Positions 26,635-34,726 of a stretch of DNA of 64,000 nt are shown here, piece after piece. Origin of the DNA: Roseovarius mucosus DSM 17069 (GTDB lineage Bacteria; Pseudomonadota; Alphaproteobacteria; Rhodobacterales; Rhodobacteraceae); NCBI RefSeq assembly GCF_000768555.3, contig NZ_KN293978.2, forward strand, positions 304,051 through 368,050, read 5' to 3'. Numbering within the stretch: the stretch's first letter is position 1; every line of letters starts with the position of its first letter. The position numbers were made by a program, and so were the translations under genes. Below the pieces are notes generated by a model. The model saw only the letters and a list, made by a program, of their open reading frames with translations, was not told the origin of the DNA and made no database searches.

Positions 26635-27416
26635 GACGCGAAGAACAATTCTGTCAGGAGGTAGTTGGAGGCGAGGATCAGCACGCTTGCCGCCACCACC
26701 GCGGATTTGGTGGCGCGACCCACGCCCTGCGCGCCACGACCAGAGTTCATGCCATAGTAGCAGCCCATCAGCGCCACGATAAAGCCGAAGGCCGCGCCCT
26801 TGATGAGGCCCGACACGACATCCCAGGTTTCCAGAAAATCAATCGTGTTGTGCAGATAGGTGGCGGCGGAGAAATCGAGCCGCCCCACGCCCACCAGAAA
26901 CCCGCCCATGATGCCCAGCACATCGCCCACGCCCACGAGGACCGGCACGGCAAGGGTCGCCGCCAGCACGCGGGGCAGGGTGAGGTATTTCATGGGGTTG
27001 GTCGAGAGGGTGGTGAGCGCGTCGATCTGCTCTGTCACCTTCATCGTGCCGATCTCGGCGGCGATGGAGGAGGCCACGCGCGCCGCCACCATGAGGCCGC
27101 CCAGCACGGGGCCAAGTTCACGGGTGAGGCCGATGGCGACAATCGAGGGCACGACGGTTTCGGCGTTGAAACGCGCGCCACCCGCGTAAATCTGAAGCGC
27201 CAGCGCGCCGCCGGTAAAGAGCGCCGTCATGCCGACGACGGGGAGCGAGAGCCAGCCGATCTGCATCAGCGCATGCAGGAATTCGCGAAAGTAGAAGGGG
27301 GGGCGCGCCAGATGGCTGAGCGTGTCACTGGCAAAGAGCGTGATCCGCCCCATGGACGCCAGACCGGCCAGCACGGTGCGGCCGATCGAGGCCAGAAAAC
27401 CAAGGATAAAGTTCAT
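26631..27416 (-). CDS. mlaE: ABC transporter permease, MlaE type
   Basis: A 261-aa integral membrane permease of the MlaE/DUF140 family. It has the conserved central stretch [35 protein letters not shown] and about five hydrophobic segments. It overlaps both alr (upstream) and mlaF (downstream) by 4 bp, so alr-mlaE-mlaF are translated together. Partner of the adjacent MlaF. Confidence 0.92.
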   Translation of the reverse strand: MNFILGFLASIGRTVLAGLASMGRITLFASDTLSHLARPPFYFREFLHALMQIGWLSLPVVGMTALFTGGALALQIYAGGARFNAETVVPSIVAIGLTRELGPVLGGLMVAARVASSIAAEIGTMKVTEQIDALTTLSTNPMKYLTLPRVLAATLAVPVLVGVGDVLGIMGGFLVGVGRLDFSAATYLHNTIDFLETWDVVSGLIKGAAFGFIVALMGCYYGMNSGRGAQGVGRATKSAVVAASVLILASNYLLTELFFAS

Positions 27417-28450
27417 CCGCCAATATAGCGCCGCGTATAGCGCGCCCCCAGTGAGGTCAGGATTTCATAGCCGATGGTGCCTGCGTTATCGGCCAGCGTG
27501 TCGATGGTCTGATGCGCCCCCAGGAGTTGCAGGCTGGCGGGATCGTGGCCGAGATCGGTGATGTCGACGCAGATCAGGTCCATGGAAATGCGGCCCGCGA
27601 TGGGGCAGGGGGTATCCCCTGCCCAAAGGCTGGTCTTTGGTCCCATGGCGCGCAGGATGCCATCGGCATAGCCTGCGGCAATGGTGGCAATGCGGGTGTC
27701 GCGCGTGGCGGTAAAGCTGTTGGCATAGCCCACGGTTTCACCGGGCACGAGATCGCGGCACTGGATCACGGGAATATCGAGGGTGACGACGGGCTGTGCC
27801 CCGTCAAAGGGACGGCCGCCATAAACGCCGATGCCGGGGCGGGCGAGGTCGAAGTGATAGGCCGGATCAAGCAGGATGCCGCCGGTATTGGCAAAGCTGC
27901 GCGGCACGTCGAGCCCGTCTGTCATCTCGCGGAATGTGGCGAGTTGTTGGGGGTTCATGGCGTGATCGGGTTCATCCGCACAGGCGAGGTGCGACATGAT
28001 CAGCGCCGGATTTTGGGCCAGCGCGATCTGGCGCAGGGCGGCCCATTCGGCGGGTTCCATCCCAAGACGGTTCATGCCGCTGTCAAGCTGGATGCCAAAG
28101 GGATGGCCCGGCAGCGCCTCGGCGTGGCGGATCATCTGTTCCAGCGAATTGATCATCGGAATGAGCGCGTGATCGCGGAGCATGTCGGCATCCCCCGGCA
28201 TATGGCCGGAAAACACATAGATCGCCGGGACCGCGCCCAGCGTTTCACGGAGTGCCACGCCCTCTTCGGCGACGGCCACGAAGAAATGGCGTGCGCCGGC
28301 GCGGGCGAGGACCGGGGCCACGCGGGCAGCCCCGAGGCCGTAGGCATCGGCCTTGACCACGGCGGCGGTTTCGCCGCTGCATAGCCGATCCAGCGCGCGC
28401 CAGTTGGCCACGATGGCGTCAAGGTCGATGGTCAGGGTTGCGGTGCTCAT
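27413..28450 (-). CDS. alr: Alanine racemase
   Basis: A 345-aa PLP enzyme supplying D-alanine for peptidoglycan. The PLP lysine is in [11 protein letters not shown] near residue 34, and the second catalytic residue is the tyrosine in [10 protein letters not shown]. Other fold motifs ([20 protein letters not shown]) are present. It is the first gene of a coupled set with mlaE and mlaF. Length is slightly short but complete. Confidence 0.94.
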   Translation of the reverse strand: MSTATLTIDLDAIVANWRALDRLCSGETAAVVKADAYGLGAARVAPVLARAGARHFFVAVAEEGVALRETLGAVPAIYVFSGHMPGDADMLRDHALIPMINSLEQMIRHAEALPGHPFGIQLDSGMNRLGMEPAEWAALRQIALAQNPALIMSHLACADEPDHAMNPQQLATFREMTDGLDVPRSFANTGGILLDPAYHFDLARPGIGVYGGRPFDGAQPVVTLDIPVIQCRDLVPGETVGYANSFTATRDTRIATIAAGYADGILRAMGPKTSLWAGDTPCPIAGRISMDLICVDITDLGHDPASLQLLGAHQTIDTLADNAGTIGYEILTSLGARYTRRYIGG

Positions 28451-28551
28451 GGGGCGGGTTTTGACAGGATGGGCGGGGGCGTCAAGGGGAAAGGCATTTG
28501 CACCTCCGAGTCACATAAAACAGACCCCCGCGCCCCAATGGGCCGCAGGCG

Positions 28552-28571
28552 AAAACCCTCTTGGGAGAGGG
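28552..28571 (-). terminator. Rho-independent terminator of the entericidin-like gene
   Basis: Read on the reverse strand, CCCTC (28571-28567) and GAGGG (28560-28556) form a stem followed by TTTT (28555-28552). It stands about 12 bp after the small lipoprotein gene. Confidence 0.75.
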
Positions 28572-28582
28572 CGCGCTGCGGA

Positions 28583-28696
28583 TCAGAACCAGCTCTGAAC
28601 GCCGCGTGCCGCCCCGGAGATGTCACGACCGATCCCGTCCACCGTGGCGCACCCCGCCAAGAGGGTGATGAGGCCAAGCGCAATCAGTTTTCGCAT
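28583..28696 (-). CDS. Entericidin-like small lipoprotein, 37 aa
   Basis: A tiny gene starting at ATG 28696. Residues 1-15 are a lipoprotein signal (MRKLIALGLITLLAGC) with lipobox LAGC, and the mature peptide of about 22 residues (ATVDGIGRDISGAARGVQSWF) matches the entericidin A/B pattern (VxGxGxDI..AA). Entericidins are membrane lipoproteins, originally a toxin-antidote pair; single EcnAB-like proteins are common in alphaproteobacteria. It is followed by its own terminator and lies 43 bp after the YejA-like gene, so it may be transcribed with it or alone. A longer in-frame start adds a basic, non-lipoprotein leader and was rejected. Confidence 0.8.
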   Translation of the reverse strand: MRKLIALGLITLLAGCATVDGIGRDISGAARGVQSWF

Positions 28697-28739
28697 GGGT
28701 TTGCCTGTCATTTGCCTATGTCTGCTTCGATTTTTATTA

Positions 28740-30563
28740 TTATTCTTGGAACCACCATACCTCGGGGAGAAAGCCAATGCCATCCCCATAGATCGGCAGC
28801 CTGTCCGCAGGGTATTTCAACTGCGACTTATGCGCAATACGACCCACGCTATATTGATGGATCGGGATCACGTAGCGCCCGGCGGTCAGTACCCGGTCGA
28901 GCGCGCGGGTGGCGGCGACGAACGCGTCGCGGTCGCGGGCGGTCAGCATGGCGTGGATCATCGCCTCGGCGGCGGGGGATTTCATGCCCATGAGATTGCG
29001 GCTGCCGGGCTGGTCGGCATAGTCCGCGCCCCAATAGAACATCTGTTCATTGCCGGGGCTGAGCGAGAGGGAACGGCGCATCATGGTGAGGTCGAAATCG
29101 AAATTCGCCTCGCGTTCGGCATATTGCGCCTTGTCGGTCATCTCGATCTTGAGTGTGATGCCGAGGCGTTCAAGCGCGCGGGCATAGATATCCATCATGG
29201 CGCTGGCCTGTGCCATGAGACCGTCCTGTTGCAGGAGCACTGTAAGGGCAAGCGGTTGGCCCGATGCGTTCACGAGCTGGCCGTCCGTCACCTTCCAGCC
29301 CGCCTCTTGCAAGAGCTGGGCGGCGCGCCGCAGGTTGGTGCGATTGCGGGCGGTGCCGTCGCTGACCGGCAGGCTGTAGCCGTCGAGCGTGCCGGGCAGG
29401 AGGGTGTCGGCGTAAGGTTCCAAGAGATCGCGCACGCGGCCCGTGGCGGGACCGTGATCCATCCCCAGCTCCGAGCCAGAGAAGTAAGAGGTGATGCGCG
29501 GTTGGCGACCGCCCGTGAGTGTGTCGTTTATATATTCGAAGTTGAAGGCGGTGATCAGGGCCTCGCGCACGCGCCAATCATCCAAGGGGGCGCGGCGGGT
29601 GTTCATCACAAAGCCGGTCATGCCCGAGGGTTTGCCATGGGGGATTTCGCTCAGCGTGATCTCGCCGCGTTGGACGGCGGGGAAATCATACTGGCTGGCC
29701 CAGGCCTCGGCGTTGAATTCGCGCACGTAGCTGACCAGCCCTGCCTTGAACGCCTCTTTCAGCACGGTGTCATCGCCGTAGAATTCGATGCGGATCTCGT
29801 TGAAATTGTTGGTCCCGCGCCGCAGGGGCAGGTCACGCCCCCAATAATCGGGATTGCGTTTCAGGGTGACGTGGCGATTGACCTCGTAATCCGCCACCAC
29901 ATAGGGGCCGGTGCCTAGGGGGATGTCGTCAATCGCCGCCTCCGTGATGTCGCGCCCCTGCCATTGCGATTTTTGCAGGATCGGGCGCAGGCCCGCGAGC
30001 AGCGCCAGTTCGCGATCCTCTTCGGCAAAGGTCAGGCGCAGCGAGCGTGGGCCGGTCTGGGCGATGGCGGCCACCTTGGTCCAGAAACTGCGATAACGCG
30101 GGTGGCCCCGGGTGCCGAGGGTTTCATAGGACCAGATCACATCCTCGACAGTGACGGGGCTGCCATCCGAGAATCGGGCCTCGGGGCGCAGGGTGAATTC
30201 GACCCAGCGGCGGGCCTCGTCCGTCTCGACCGATTCGGCCAAAAGACCGTAAAGCGAGAAGGGCTCATCCCAAGATCGGCCCATCAGCGTCTCATGGGTG
30301 AGGTCGGCCAATTGCCATGGCGGCGTGCCGCGCAGGATGAAGGGATTAAGCGAATCAAAGCCGCCCACATTGCCGGTGACGACCCGACCGCCCTTGGGCA
30401 CCTCGGGGTTGGCATAGGGCAGGGACACAAAATCAGGTGGCAGCGCCGGGGCCCCATACATAGCTATGCCATGCTGAGGCGCGGCCAGCCCCGGAGCGGC
30501 CCCCCAGAGCAGGATCATCGCGGTCAGTCCGGCCCGAAGGCGGCGGAACAAATCTGATCTCAT
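28740..30563 (-). CDS. ABC transporter substrate-binding protein, family 5 (YejA-like)
   Basis: A 607-aa periplasmic solute-binding protein. ATG 30563 gives a clear signal peptide (MRSDLFRRLRAGLTAMILLWGAAPGLA-A); the frame upstream lacks one. Family 5 features are ARFSDGSPVTVEDVIWSYETL and GTGPYVVADYEVNRHVTLKRNPDYWG. The sequence is closest in pattern to YejA/microcin C and peptide-binding proteins. The expected permease and ATPase genes (yejB, yejE, yejF) are not adjacent, so it may use a transporter encoded elsewhere. Confidence 0.9.
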   Translation of the reverse strand: MRSDLFRRLRAGLTAMILLWGAAPGLAAPQHGIAMYGAPALPPDFVSLPYANPEVPKGGRVVTGNVGGFDSLNPFILRGTPPWQLADLTHETLMGRSWDEPFSLYGLLAESVETDEARRWVEFTLRPEARFSDGSPVTVEDVIWSYETLGTRGHPRYRSFWTKVAAIAQTGPRSLRLTFAEEDRELALLAGLRPILQKSQWQGRDITEAAIDDIPLGTGPYVVADYEVNRHVTLKRNPDYWGRDLPLRRGTNNFNEIRIEFYGDDTVLKEAFKAGLVSYVREFNAEAWASQYDFPAVQRGEITLSEIPHGKPSGMTGFVMNTRRAPLDDWRVREALITAFNFEYINDTLTGGRQPRITSYFSGSELGMDHGPATGRVRDLLEPYADTLLPGTLDGYSLPVSDGTARNRTNLRRAAQLLQEAGWKVTDGQLVNASGQPLALTVLLQQDGLMAQASAMMDIYARALERLGITLKIEMTDKAQYAEREANFDFDLTMMRRSLSLSPGNEQMFYWGADYADQPGSRNLMGMKSPAAEAMIHAMLTARDRDAFVAATRALDRVLTAGRYVIPIHQYSVGRIAHKSQLKYPADRLPIYGDGIGFLPEVWWFQE

Positions 30564-30642
30564 TTCAGCGACAATCCCTTGATGGCCTTGTTTCCTTGGG
30601 CCGGACCCTAAAGAGGGATTCAAGGCTTTTCAAACTTTTAGC

Positions 30643-30671
30643 TTGGACTGCGGCGCAGGATTGCTTATAAA
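30643..30671 (+). promoter_or_regulatory. Strong sigma70-type promoter without an ORF
   Basis: TTGGAC (30643-30648), 17-bp spacer, TATAAA (30666-30671). Only 75 bp downstream is an intrinsic terminator, and no coding frame lies between. Confidence 0.65.
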
Positions 30672-30677
30672 GGGGGC

Positions 30678-30752
30678 ACTGCTCGATAGGTTTCTTGCCT
30701 GTATGAAACCTGCCTCAATAACTTAACGCCCGCCTCGTGCGGGCGTTTTTTT
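30678..30752 (+). ncRNA. Candidate small RNA, about 75 nt
   Basis: The transcript expected from the promoter at 30643-30671 starts near 30678. It contains a hairpin with stem AGGTTTC (30688-30694) and GAAACCT (30705-30711) around a 10-nt loop TTGCCTGTAT, then an unpaired stretch GCCTCAATAACTTAA, then a textbook terminator: CGCCCGC (30727-30733), GCGGGCG (30739-30745), TTTTTTT (30746-30752). There is no plus-strand gene upstream that the terminator could serve, because the left neighbour is on the other strand. It could instead be an attenuating leader of bdhA, which begins 92 bp further on. Not matched to a named family. Confidence 0.6.
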
Positions 30753-30799
30753 CTGCCCATCGCGCAGGCGTGATGGCTATTCCCCGTGCAATTCGCAGA

Positions 30800-30817
30800 T
30801 GCAGCACATATGCTGCA
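30800..30817. promoter_or_regulatory. Palindromic operator candidate before bdhA
   Basis: TGCAGCA (30800-30806) and TGCTGCA (30811-30817) form perfect 7-bp arms about a 4-bp centre, 27 bp before the bdhA ATG. The TGC-rich character recalls sites described for PhaR-type regulators of polyhydroxybutyrate genes; that identity is inference. Confidence 0.55.
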
Positions 30818-30844
30818 GGCGCAATGTTTATTGGGAGAAATCAC

Positions 30845-31618
30845 ATGAGCGTCAAAGGCAAGACCGCCGTTATCACCGGCTCGAACTCGGGCATCGGGCT
30901 TGGCATCGCCGAAGAACTGGCGCGGGCCGGGGTCAATGTGGTGCTCAATTCCTTTACCGATTCGGAGGAGGATCACGCGCTGGCCAAGAGAATCGCGCAA
31001 GAGACCGGTGTCGAGGCGCGCTATATTCAGGCCGATATGTCGAAGGGCGATCAATGCCGGGCCCTGATCGAGAAAGCGGGGCGCTGTGACATTCTCGTGA
31101 ATAATGCGGGCATTCAGCATGTGGCACCGATCGACGAGTTTCCGACCGAGAAGTGGGATGCCATCATCGCGATCAATCTCACCTCCGCGTTTCACACCAC
31201 CGCCGCAGCCCTGCCGATGATGCGCAAGGCGGGCTGGGGCCGGGTGATCAATATCGCGAGCGCCCATGGCCTGACGGCAAGCCCCTATAAATCGGCCTAT
31301 GTGGCGGCCAAGCATGGCATCGTGGGTCTGACAAAAGTTATGGCGCTGGAGACCGCGAAAGAGCCGATCACCGCCAATGCGATCTGTCCGGGCTATGTGC
31401 TGACCCCGCTGGTTGAGGCGCAGATCCCGGATACCATGAAGAAATACGACATGGGGCGGGAAGAGGTGATTGAAAAGGTCATGCTGGAGCGGCAACCATC
31501 CAAGGAATTCGCCACGACCGAGCAATTGGGTGGAACGGCCTTGTTCCTGTGTTCGGACGCAGCGGCGCAGATCACCGGCACCACGATCAGCGTTGACGGA
31601 GGCTGGACGGCGCTCTGA
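30845..31618 (+). CDS. bdhA: 3-hydroxybutyrate dehydrogenase
   Basis: A 257-aa NAD-dependent SDR converting (R)-3-hydroxybutyrate to acetoacetate, the step after polyhydroxybutyrate breakdown. The cofactor motif is TGSNSGIGLGIA, NNAG is at about 87-90, and the catalytic Ser and YxxxK are in SAHGLTASPYKSAYVAAK. The C-terminal AAAQITGTTISVDGGWTAL is characteristic of this subgroup. The start ATG 30845 has GGGAGA upstream. The palindrome at 30800-30817 suggests specific control. Confidence 0.93.
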   Translation: MSVKGKTAVITGSNSGIGLGIAEELARAGVNVVLNSFTDSEEDHALAKRIAQETGVEARYIQADMSKGDQCRALIEKAGRCDILVNNAGIQHVAPIDEFPTEKWDAIIAINLTSAFHTTAAALPMMRKAGWGRVINIASAHGLTASPYKSAYVAAKHGIVGLTKVMALETAKEPITANAICPGYVLTPLVEAQIPDTMKKYDMGREEVIEKVMLERQPSKEFATTEQLGGTALFLCSDAAAQITGTTISVDGGWTAL

Positions 31619-31627
31619 CGCAAATGG

Positions 31628-31675
31628 CCGGGGGCGCTGCCCCCGGACCCCCGAGGTATTTGGGGCCAGATGAAG
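31628..31675 (+). repeat. GC hairpin plus Rhodobacterales-type intergenic motif
   Basis: CCGGGGGC (31628-31635) and GCCCCCGG (31639-31646) form an 8-bp stem just after bdhA. It is followed by the short motif GAGGTATTTGGGGCCAGATG ending at 31675. A related motif occurs at 50827-50848. I recall this composite as widespread in Rhodobacterales intergenic regions. It may act as a terminator for bdhA. Confidence 0.6.
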
Positions 31676-31680
31676 CGGGG

Positions 31681-32376
31681 TCAGGCGCGCTCTTTGGTTA
31701 TGCGCTCGGGATCGGTGCGCTCGGCGGGATAGACCAGACCGGCGGAAATAACCAGCTTGGCGGCATCTTCAATGGTCATGTCCAGTTCGATCACATCTTC
31801 GCGCGGGAAGTAGAGCAAAAATCCCGAGGTGGGGTTGGGGGTGGTGGGAACGAAAACGCTGAGCATCTCACCTTGGGCGCGGGCCTTGTCGTTGATTTCG
31901 CCGCGCGCCTCGGTCGAGATGAAGCCGATGGCCCAGATCCCCTTGCGCGGATATTCCACAAGGCAGGCCTTTTCGAAGCTGCGTTCGGATTGGGCAAAGA
32001 CGGTTTCGGCAATCTGTTTGACGCCCGAATAGATCGAGCGCACCACCGGCATGCGGTTCACAAGAGATTCCGCAAAAAGGATCAGCGAACGCCCGATCAG
32101 CCCCTTGGCGATCCAGCCCACCAGAACCGTGAAGATCAGAAAGATGATGGCACCCACGCCGCGCAGGTTGATGCCGATGTATTGCTCAGGCTGATACTGT
32201 GCGGGGATGAGCGGCAGCACGAAACCATCGACCCAGCCGATCAGGGTCCACATCAGCCAGATGGTCAAGCCGACCGGTGCGATGACCACAAGCCCGGTCA
32301 GAAAAGACGCGCGCAGGCTGCCAAAGCGTTTTGGTTTGCGCGGCGGGGGGGGCAGATCGTCAAAGGGGGTGTTCAT
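31681..32376 (-). CDS. DUF502 family membrane protein
   Basis: A 231-aa protein with two N-terminal hydrophobic segments (about 27-50 and 75-100) and the family pattern NRMPVVRSIYSGVKQIAETVF, then VEYPRKGIWAIGFIS and VFVPTTPNPTSGFLLYFPREDV. The start at 32376 (MNTPFDDLPPPPRKPKR) gives a Pro-rich cytoplasmic tail; upstream residues lack similarity. Function of DUF502 is unknown in bacteria. It is transcribed away from rpsB. Confidence 0.88.
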   Translation of the reverse strand: MNTPFDDLPPPPRKPKRFGSLRASFLTGLVVIAPVGLTIWLMWTLIGWVDGFVLPLIPAQYQPEQYIGINLRGVGAIIFLIFTVLVGWIAKGLIGRSLILFAESLVNRMPVVRSIYSGVKQIAETVFAQSERSFEKACLVEYPRKGIWAIGFISTEARGEINDKARAQGEMLSVFVPTTPNPTSGFLLYFPREDVIELDMTIEDAAKLVISAGLVYPAERTDPERITKERA

Positions 32377-32462
32377 ACCGGTTCCATCCTGCGGATCACG
32401 CGGATATCTAGGCATAATGGGGCGTTCTCACAATGGGGCATCTGGGCCACGGGAACGCGGCG

Positions 32463-32492
32463 TTCAAAATACCTGAGCGGGGCTTGTATAGT
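32463..32492 (+). promoter_or_regulatory. Candidate rpsB promoter
   Basis: TTCAAA (32463-32468), 18-bp spacer, TATAGT (32487-32492). It lies about 142 bp before the rpsB ATG and would give a leader of about 135 nt. Confidence 0.45.
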
Positions 32493-32545
32493 GGGCAGAG
32501 GGCAGGTATACGCGCGCCACTGTAACCCGCAGGCATGGGCGGGCT

Positions 32546-32566
32546 GTTGGGGGAGACATCCCCAAC
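32546..32566 (+). promoter_or_regulatory. Leader hairpin before rpsB
   Basis: GTTGGGG (32546-32552) and CCCCAAC (32560-32566) form a 7-bp stem with loop GAGACAT in the untranslated leader. It could be part of an S2-binding autoregulatory structure, which is known for rpsB-tsf leaders in other bacteria. Confidence 0.4.
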
Positions 32567-32633
32567 CGTCCACCGGTTGAAGCATCCGCTTCTCTTCCCG
32601 TGTCGAGGCGAAAACCGGAAAAGGAACTTTGTA

Positions 32634-33398
32634 ATGGCTCTTCCCGAGTTCACGATGCGTCAGCTGTTGGAAGCTGGCGTTCACTTTGGCCACCAGACGC
32701 AGCGCTGGAATCCCCGCATGGGCGAATTCATTTATGGCGCGCGCAATGGCATTCATATCATGGACCTCACCCAGACCGTGCCGCTGCTCGATGCAGCGCT
32801 GAACGCGATCCGTGAGACCGTGGCCAAGAATGGCCGCATCCTCTTTGTCGGCACCAAGCGTCAGGCGGCACAGCCGATCGCCGAGGCCGCAGAGAAATGC
32901 GCACAATATTACATGAACCACCGTTGGCTGGGTGGCACGCTGACCAACTGGCAGACCGTGTCGAAGTCGATCCAGCGTCTCAAGCAGATCGACGAGATGA
33001 TGGAGCAAGGTGCCGAGGGTCTGACCAAGAAAGAGCGTCTTGGTATCGAGCGCGACCAGATCAAGCTTCAGGCCAGCCTGGGCGGGATCCGCGAAATGGG
33101 CGGCGTGCCGGACATGCTGTTCGTGATCGACGTGAAGAAAGAAGCGCTGGCTGTGGCCGAAGCCAACAAGCTGGGTATCCCGGTTGTGGGTATTGTCGAC
33201 ACCAACTGCTCGCCCGCGGGCATTGACTATATCATCCCCGGCAACGATGACGCCGCACGCGCGATTGCGCTCTATTGCGATCTGGTCAGCCGCGCCGCTC
33301 TGGATGGCATGTCGGCGCAATTGGGTGCCGCAGGTGTCGACATGGGCGCGTTGGAAAACCTGCCGGTCGAAGAAGCGCTGGCCGAAGCCGAGAGCTGA
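32634..33398 (+). CDS. rpsB: 30S ribosomal protein S2
   Basis: A 254-aa small-subunit ribosomal protein. The N-terminal [27 protein letters not shown] and the central [13 protein letters not shown] and [10 protein letters not shown] are the S2 signatures. ATG 32634 follows AAAGGAA; longer in-frame starts at 32535 would include the leader hairpin region and are rejected. It is followed by tsf after 76 bp. Confidence 0.97.
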   Translation: MALPEFTMRQLLEAGVHFGHQTQRWNPRMGEFIYGARNGIHIMDLTQTVPLLDAALNAIRETVAKNGRILFVGTKRQAAQPIAEAAEKCAQYYMNHRWLGGTLTNWQTVSKSIQRLKQIDEMMEQGAEGLTKKERLGIERDQIKLQASLGGIREMGGVPDMLFVIDVKKEALAVAEANKLGIPVVGIVDTNCSPAGIDYIIPGNDDAARAIALYCDLVSRAALDGMSAQLGAAGVDMGALENLPVEEALAEAES

Positions 33399-33474
33399 AG
33401 CACCGTCATAAAACCGACATGGGGGCAGGGGTATCCCGCCCCCAATTCCGAGACCGAATTTGAGGAGATCCCAA

Positions 33475-34347
33475 ATGGCGATCACTGCTGCAATGGTAAA
33501 AGAACTGCGCGAGACCACAGGCGCAGGCATGATGGATGCAAAGAAAGCCCTGACCGAGACCGATGGCGACATGGAAGCCGCGGTTGACTGGCTGCGCACC
33601 AAGGGTCTGGCCAAGGCCGCCAAGAAATCCGGGCGCACCGCCGCCGAGGGTCTGGTTGCGGTCAAGGTTGCGGGCGGCGTGGGTGTCGCGGTCGAGATCA
33701 ACTCTGAGACCGACTTCGTGGCCAAGAATGCCGATTTTCAGGCTATGGTCGCCTCGATCGCGGATGCGGCCGTTGGCGTGGCTGACGTCGACGCGCTGAA
33801 GGCCGCCACCGTGAATGGTAAGGCTGTTGCCGATCTCGTGACCGACAAGATCGCGACCATTGGCGAGAACATGGCGCTGCGCCGCATGGCCCGCGTTGAG
33901 GGTGATGGCGTGGTGGCCTATGTCCACAATGCCGCGACCGAGGGCATGGGCAAGATCGGCGTTCTCGTGGCCTTCACCGGCGACGAGGGCTTTGCCCGCC
34001 AAGTGGCGATGCATGTGGCCGCGACCAATCCGGCCGCGTTGAACGAGGCGGTTCTGGACCCGGCAATCGTCGAGAAAGAGCGTCAGGTTCAGATCGACAT
34101 CGCGCGCGAATCCGGGAAGCCGGATGCCGTGATCGAAAAGATGATCGTGGGCCGCATGGCCAAGTTCATGGCCGAGGTGACGCTGATGGGTCAGGCCTTT
34201 GTGATGAACCCCGATCTGACGGTCGAGGCCGCCGCCAAGGAAGCCGGGACCGAAATCACCGCATTCGTGCGGTTGGAAGTCGGTGAAGGCATCGAGAAGA
34301 AAGAAGAGGACTTTGCCGCCGAAGTGGCCAAGGTCGCTCAGGGCTGA
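33475..34347 (+). CDS. tsf: Elongation factor Ts
   Basis: A 290-aa GDP/GTP exchange factor for EF-Tu. The N-terminal UBA-like domain ([24 protein letters not shown]) and the EF-Tu contact motif [12 protein letters not shown] are present. ATG 33475 is preceded by GAGGAG. Two terminators follow. The rpsB-tsf pair is a standard operon. Confidence 0.97.
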   Translation: MAITAAMVKELRETTGAGMMDAKKALTETDGDMEAAVDWLRTKGLAKAAKKSGRTAAEGLVAVKVAGGVGVAVEINSETDFVAKNADFQAMVASIADAAVGVADVDALKAATVNGKAVADLVTDKIATIGENMALRRMARVEGDGVVAYVHNAATEGMGKIGVLVAFTGDEGFARQVAMHVAATNPAALNEAVLDPAIVEKERQVQIDIARESGKPDAVIEKMIVGRMAKFMAEVTLMGQAFVMNPDLTVEAAAKEAGTEITAFVRLEVGEGIEKKEEDFAAEVAKVAQG

Positions 34348-34371
34348 TCGGCTCTGCAGATCAACCAGAAG

Positions 34372-34397
34372 AGGCGTCCCAGTGGGGCGCCTTTTTT
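34372..34397 (+). terminator. Rho-independent terminator of rpsB-tsf
   Basis: AGGCGTCCC (34372-34380) pairs with GGGGCGCCT (34384-34392) with one T-G pair, followed by TTTTTT. Confidence 0.92.
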
Positions 34398-34431
34398 GTT
34401 GCCTCTCGATGTGGCGACGGATTCGCTGGAC

Positions 34432-34470
34432 AAAAAAACGGTGCCTTCCTCATTGGAAGGCACCGTTTCT
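34432..34470. terminator. Bidirectional 12-bp terminator
   Basis: ACGGTGCCTTCC (34438-34449) and GGAAGGCACCGT (34455-34466) form a perfect stem, with AAAAAAA on the left and TTTC on the right. The reverse-strand run of seven T is the stronger, so its main job is probably to end transcription coming from luxR or from the candidate RNA on that strand. Confidence 0.88.
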
Positions 34471-34555
34471 TGACCGGGACGTCTATTGGGGATGAAACGC
34501 CGATCAGGTAGCGCCGACCGTCAGTCCCGATCAATAAGGACCAACGGCCGACATC
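34438..34555 (-). ncRNA. Possible structured RNA upstream of the bidirectional terminator
   Basis: This fills most of the 379-bp gap between tsf and the LuxR gene. On the reverse strand a TTGACA (34589-34584) is a possible -35, though the -10 is poor. Downstream, GATCGGGAC (about 34532-34524) can pair with GTCCCGGTC (about 34481-34473), nine pairs with one G-U, enclosing about 42 nt, and the unit ends in the 12-bp terminator with seven T. It could equally be the 3' untranslated region of luxR. A reverse-strand GTG frame from 34579 reads through both terminators and is not convincing as a gene. The remaining stretch 34590-34726 shows nothing I can name. Confidence 0.3.
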
Positions 34556-34726
34556 CGGATTAGCCGGAGTGCGTGACACCGTATGTCAATGGATCCAAAC
34601 GTTGCCACCCACGTGTTCCCAGGCAAAATAGCCACCACTCACGGAACAATCCCATTGTGCTACGTTACGTCAACTTGCGAAAGTAAGGAAATCCATACCA
34701 TTCTGTAGGTGATTGTTTTTCATCAC

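Noticed and set aside
32373..33725. A 450-aa reverse frame opposite rpsB and tsf
   Set aside because: Antisense shadow of ribosomal genes.
34361..34579. A 72-aa reverse frame with GTG start after luxR
   Set aside because: It reads through two perfect terminator hairpins, and codons such as TTA and ATA are not typical here. RNA is more likely.
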